Shown here: piece by piece, positions 39,828 to 40,885 of the stretch
Position numbering within the stretch: position 1 is the stretch's first letter
How the letters are laid out: the number at the start of each line of letters is the position of its first letter
Position numbers and translations under genes: made by a program
The notes under the pieces: model-generated
What the model was told of the DNA's origin: nothing
Databases searched by the model: none
What the model saw: only the letters and a program-made list of their open reading frames with translations
Assembly (NCBI GenBank): GCA_030267965.1
Contig: BRYA01000050.1
Span: forward strand, 7,534-48,418
DNA: 40,885 nt
Direction of reading: 5' to 3'
Source: Triparma columacea
Lineage: Eukaryota; Sar; Bolidophyceae; Parmales; Triparmaceae

Positions 39828-40885
39828 GTTACTAAAAAAACAGGGGGGGGGAGGAAGGGGAGGGAAACGTGACAGATGTGAGATAGCATTTTTGAGGTCC
39901 ACAAGACGCACGACGTGCGAATAAGCCCCCTCCGTGCCAAATTCGATACATAAGAAGAGCATATAGCGGATCGATTCACCTCTATGACCATGTTTGTGCA
40001 TAAAACTCACCTAATTAATTTTGATAAAAGGAGGCTAAGAATTGTACACATCTCCCTCGCTTGAAGTTGCAGAACATTCAGGGAAAAGGTCCCAGAGTTT
40101 TCAACTTAACGTTTTATTCCTTCTTATCCCGTATCAAGGGTAAGTATTGATTACTTGATACCGGAGTGCTCTTAAAAGTCCCGTTAAATGTCATCCAATG
40201 GAGAAATGGCCAGAGGCTTTCAGCGACTCGGGGAGGGAAAGGAAGAATTATGGCTCCACATCGAAGTTAGGGAAAGTTAGAAGGTATCTGAGAGGTATTT
40301 AATACGTATTACGCAGCAAGACGCGGTTATGCTTCCCCAAACCGCAATATCAGTGGATATTAGTGTGTTTTGGTTGCCCATCTGGGGGAGAAGATAAATA
40401 AAAGAATGAAAGACGTACGTTAATAGCAACTCTATTATGGTAGAGAGTTGATAGAAATGCGATAAGTCCGTTTACTCAATATTAAGCTCTGAAAATGTCC
40501 ATAAACTTCAGAATAAACAATTTCACTACCCTACTCCCTTGAGAAGCTAGCTGAGTTGGGTCAGAGTGATTTTTTCAATGACAAATTTAAACGGAAAGAT
40601 GCCGACGTATCGTAGTAAATTTTTAGTGATGGGTAGAACTATAACAGCGCTTTCACGGATTTTGTTCGAACTTAATTTTTGCGGTCGTAAAAGTATCTAA
40701 AATGTTCATTTTGTTTGCATTTTTCGTGTAAATCCAATTAAAATGAAATAACCAATTATCCTGGTCACAGAAAACGCCGTAATTTCATTTCAGTCACACC
40801 TCTATCTTATCATCTCCCGTAATCCTTCCTTTTATTCCGCAAACACCACCCGTAACCAAAAAATCTTCCTCTTCTTGTTCTCCTC
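39828..40885. other. Non-coding right end of the window
   Basis: About 1.06 kb without a supported gene. The frame of exon 1 of the Tudor-like gene is open upstream to about 40010, but a TGTTTTTTAG before the ATG looks like a 3' splice site of a 5'-UTR intron. From about 40080 the sequence is AT-richer and holds only short ORFs. No tRNA, terminal repeat or array was found. It probably contains the promoter of the minus-strand gene and perhaps that of a gene beyond the edge. Confidence 0.4.

Noticed and set aside
1..40885. tRNA, rRNA, CRISPR, operons or transposase genes
   Set aside because: No tRNA T-arm pattern, rRNA segment, spaced short-repeat array or transposase motif was seen; the gene structure is eukaryotic.

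Overview
The window is nuclear DNA from a photosynthetic eukaryote, most likely an ochrophyte stramenopile near diatoms or Bolidophyceae/Parmales. Seen directly: small GT-AG introns (26 to about 240 nt) in nearly every gene, mostly GTGAG donors and CTAAC branch-point motifs. One protein carries an N-terminal presequence with ASAFAP, the bipartite plastid-targeting signature of secondary red plastids. The lineage is inference; no rRNA or marker gene is present. All exon joins below were made by eye from splice consensus, frame continuity and family resemblance.

Layout, left to right: 3' end of an unknown gene (+); cystathionine gamma-lyase/synthase-type PLP enzyme (-); Mediator subunit MED4 (+); mitochondrial citrate carrier (-); a 2256-residue protein joining two DCD domains, a vWA domain, an alpha-kinase and a C-terminal MLLE/PABC-like domain (+); a large LRR/IQ/B-box protein whose frame continues past one TAG into a 1008-codon coiled-coil/EF-hand segment (-); a plastid-targeted DUF1118-like membrane protein (-); a membrane-anchored YheT/ABHD-type hydrolase (-); an SPF30/SMNDC1-like splicing factor without a Tudor domain (-); an unknown ORF (+); a second YheT-type hydrolase (-); a TBC Rab-GAP (+, with an 18-N gap in an intron); the SUMO E2 UBC9 (-); a WW-domain coiled-coil protein with CTFKP motifs (+); an ARM-like protein (-); a five-copy C2H2 zinc-finger array without a clear start (+); a four-exon nuclear-looking protein with a Tudor-like segment and a Cys cluster (-); then about 1 kb with no recognisable gene.

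Genes are packed tightly and mostly alternate in strand, so neighbours share short divergent promoter regions and end tail-to-tail with tens to hundreds of bases between stops. They do not form one pathway: this is a housekeeping neighbourhood (sulfur amino acids, transcription, splicing, SUMO, vesicle traffic, citrate export) plus several large multidomain proteins.

The items most worth a second look are the DCD-DCD-vWA-alpha-kinase-MLLE protein, the in-frame TAG at 15298-15300, a recurrent TCGCTTCG motif between the branch point and 3' splice site of many introns, a 26-nt intron, and the 5 x 96 bp zinc-finger array.
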